63,948 bases of DNA from Dactylosporangium sp. AC04546. GTDB taxonomy: Bacteria > Actinomycetota > Actinomycetes > Mycobacteriales > Micromonosporaceae. Position 1 is the stretch's first letter; every line of letters begins with the position of its first letter. Shown in pieces: positions 62,542-63,948 of the stretch. Where the stretch lies: assembly GCF_022095675.1 (NCBI RefSeq), contig NZ_JAHYSG010000073.1:1-63948 (forward strand), given 5' to 3'. The notes beneath the pieces are model-generated. The model worked only from the letters and a program-made list of their open reading frames with translations, searched no databases and was not told the DNA's origin. A program made the translations under genes and the position numbers.

Positions 62542-62889
62542 GTGCCGACCAAGCTCGTCCTCGTCGTGCGGACCGACCTCGACATGGGGAAGGGCAAGAT
62601 CGCCGCACAGGCCGCCCACGCCGCGGTCGCCGCCGCGCTGGGCACCCTGTCCACGCCCGGGTTCCGCACCTGGCTGCGCGAGGGGCAGCCCAAGGTCGTG
62701 CTGCGGGTCAGCGGCGAGGACGCCCTGCGGCAGGTGTGTGCCGATGCCGAGGCCGAGGGTCTGCCGGTACAGCTGATTCAGGACGCCGGACGCACGCAGG
62801 TGGCCGCCGGGACCCCCACCTGCTGCGCCGTCGGCCCGGCGGACGTCGCCGACGTGGACCGGGTCACGGGCACGCTGTCGCTGCTGTAG
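62542..62889 (+). CDS. Peptidyl-tRNA hydrolase 2 (Pth2)
   Basis: This is a 115-residue enzyme of the archaeal/eukaryotic-type Pth2 family, also found in some actinobacteria. VLVVRTDLDMGKGKIAAQAAHA is the signature opening and the end GPADVADVDRVTGTLSLL matches the family C-terminus. It would free tRNA from stalled peptidyl-tRNA. GTG 62542 is chosen because -10 TAGGCT (62529-62534) ends 7 nt before it, making it leaderless. Confidence 0.85.
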   Translation: MPTKLVLVVRTDLDMGKGKIAAQAAHAAVAAALGTLSTPGFRTWLREGQPKVVLRVSGEDALRQVCADAEAEGLPVQLIQDAGRTQVAAGTPTCCAVGPADVADVDRVTGTLSLL

Positions 62890-63162
62890 CGCCCGCTGTC
62901 CGTCAGTACTTCCACGGACCCACCGCCGCCGCCTCCGTCGACGGTGCGTGTCCGGCGGGTGACCGACCGGCGGTACACCCGGGAAGGAGAGACGTCTGAA
63001 GACGCCATCCGGTTGCGTACCGGATGGAATCGCTCACCGAATACACCCGCGCGGTGGACTGGGTACCGCGCCGACCGGTCTGGCGGCCCTTGGCCGGACG
63101 GCCGGTGTTCCCGCCTGGACAGAGGTTCACGGACGGTCACGAGGTTCCGTAGGGTCACAAGC
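62890..63162. other. Gap with a strong hairpin before the STAS gene
   Basis: CCATCCGGT (63005-63013) and ACCGGATGG (63019-63027) form a perfect 9-bp stem with a 5-nt loop, preceded by GGAAGGAG (62991-62998). It could be part of a small RNA or a terminator for pth2. -10 TAGGGT (63150-63155) ends 7 nt before the STAS ATG. Confidence 0.4.
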
Positions 63163-63591
63163 ATGGCAGCCCTGACTCTCGCGGTGGAACGGCTCGCGAC
63201 CGCTACGGTGCTGTCCTGTCACGGGGCATTGGTCGCGGCGAGTGCGATGCAACTGGAGACGGCGCTGTCCCAGTTGCTGCTGCGGCCCGAACCGCGGATC
63301 GTCGTCAACCTGGCGGCGGTCCCGGTGATCGACTGCACGGGGGTCATGATGCTGCGGGTGACCGCGGGCATCGCCGTCGAACACGGCGGATCGCTGGTCC
63401 TCGCCGCGCCGAACGCGCAGGTCGTGCACACGCTCCGTGAGGGCGGCACCCTCACGACCATCCCGACCTACCGCACCCTGGACGCCGCGGTGGCCCGCGA
63501 CGCCCGTGAACTGGTGAAGGACCCGGAGCCCGGCCAGTCGACGTCGACCCCGTGGCCGGTGAACTCCTCGGACCGCCGCCGCAGCGCCTAG
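63163..63591 (+). CDS. STAS-domain anti-sigma-factor antagonist
   Basis: This is a 142-residue protein. The STAS domain spans about 1-115: ATVLSCHGALVAASAMQLETAL, IVVNLAAVPVIDCTGVMMLRVT, where the phospho-acceptor position of classic antagonists (DSSG) reads DCTG. It should bind an anti-sigma kinase in a partner-switching stress response, possibly with Thr as the phosphorylated residue. ATG 63163 appears leaderless. Its stop shares CTAG with the convergent LuxR-type gene. Confidence 0.87.
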   Translation: MAALTLAVERLATATVLSCHGALVAASAMQLETALSQLLLRPEPRIVVNLAAVPVIDCTGVMMLRVTAGIAVEHGGSLVLAAPNAQVVHTLREGGTLTTIPTYRTLDAAVARDARELVKDPEPGQSTSTPWPVNSSDRRRSA

Positions 63592-63948
63592 TATTCGCCC
63601 ATTTCGTCCGCCAGTCCGTTGCGGTACGCGTACACGACGGCCTGGACCCGGTCGCGCAGGCCGAGCTTCGCGAGGATCCGCGAGACGTACGTCTTCACGG
63701 TCTCGCCGCTGAGCACGAGCGCGGCGGCGATCTCGGCGTTGGACTGCCCGGCCGCGATGAGCCGCAGGACCTCCAGCTCACGGGGCGCGAGCCCGGACCG
63801 GTTCGCGCCCCCGCCCCCGGCGGCGCCCGGCGGATCGGCGGCCCGCACCCGGCTGCCGTACCGCCCGATGAGCCGGCGCGTCACCGCCGGCGCGAGCAGC
63901 GCGTCCCCGGCCGCGACGGTCCGCACCCCGGCGATGAGCTGCTGCGGG
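63588..63948 (-). CDS. LuxR/NarL-type response regulator, C-terminal part
   Basis: Only the 3' part is present; the gene continues past the right window edge. The visible about 120 residues hold the end of the receiver/linker (QQLIAGVRTVAAGDALLAPAVTRRLIGRY), a Gly-rich linker and the LuxR HTH (LAPRELEVLRLIAAGQSNAEIAAAL and SGETVKTYVSRILAKLGLRDRVQAVVYAY). It is a DNA-binding response regulator of the NarL/FixJ family. The kinase is presumably outside. Confidence 0.9.
   Translation of the reverse strand, partial: PQQLIAGVRTVAAGDALLAPAVTRRLIGRYGSRVRAADPPGAAGGGGANRSGLAPRELEVLRLIAAGQSNAEIAAALVLSGETVKTYVSRILAKLGLRDRVQAVVYAYRNGLADEMGEY

Overview
The window is about 64 kb of very GC-rich chromosomal DNA with GTG/TTG starts, frequent 4-bp start/stop overlaps, leaderless TANNNT promoters, an Lsr2 nucleoid protein, a SecA2 and many LacI-type sugar regulators. 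This points to a soil/plant-associated filamentous actinomycete, most likely of the Micromonosporaceae (Actinoplanes/Dactylosporangium type); the genus is a guess.

Layout. 1-8.2 kb: a DUF305-like lipoprotein with an unusual operator-bearing leader, a divergent LysR/MFS pair, a MarR-epoxide hydrolase operon with its operator, and an acyl-CoA synthetase/cold-shock/epimerase run. 8.2-12.4 kb: a ChvE-MmsA-MmsB monosaccharide ABC importer. 12.4-13.1 kb: an 18-bp minisatellite and a decayed DUF2637 (conjugative-element type) fragment. 13.1-20.6 kb: a YtrA-type GntR/ABC operon, SecA2, and a two-component system beside a small membrane-anchored protein.

20.6-32.5 kb is a self-contained catabolic island. 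It holds a mannitol-dehydrogenase-family enzyme, two close LacI paralogues, two genes of unknown family, a three-gene CUT1-type ABC importer, an M20 dipeptidase, a sorbitol-dehydrogenase-like enzyme and a PfkB kinase. A 10-mer, GGTAAATCGT, recurs at its two control regions. Uptake, possible amide cleavage, oxidation of a polyol to a ketose and phosphorylation would form one pathway; the two unknown proteins are the best candidates for something new.

32.6-44 kb is for plant-polymer attack: a second DUF305-like protein, a GH5 cellulase with CBM2, two large unusual membrane proteins (one with six extracellular Cys-pair repeats, one ending in a discoidin domain), a CBM2-PL11 rhamnogalacturonan lyase and a ThuA-ricin fusion. 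44-50 kb: DUF1062, a phosphotransferase, and a LacI-controlled FrcBCA-type ABC importer with two operators. 50-64 kb is mixed housekeeping and defence-like genes: beta-lactamase/DinB pair, lsr2, Bcr-type efflux, an ABC exporter, glycosyltransferase, a broken small gene, a gene start behind a possible DNA-damage promoter, alpha/beta hydrolase, AraC-VOC pair, an M6-like secreted protease, Pth2, a STAS protein and the C-terminal part of a LuxR-type regulator cut by the window edge.

Degenerate tandem arrays of 12-18 bp recur in gene-free gaps (left edge, 12.4, 45.8, 55.6 and 59.9 kb). No rRNA, tRNA, CRISPR array or intact insertion sequence was recognised.
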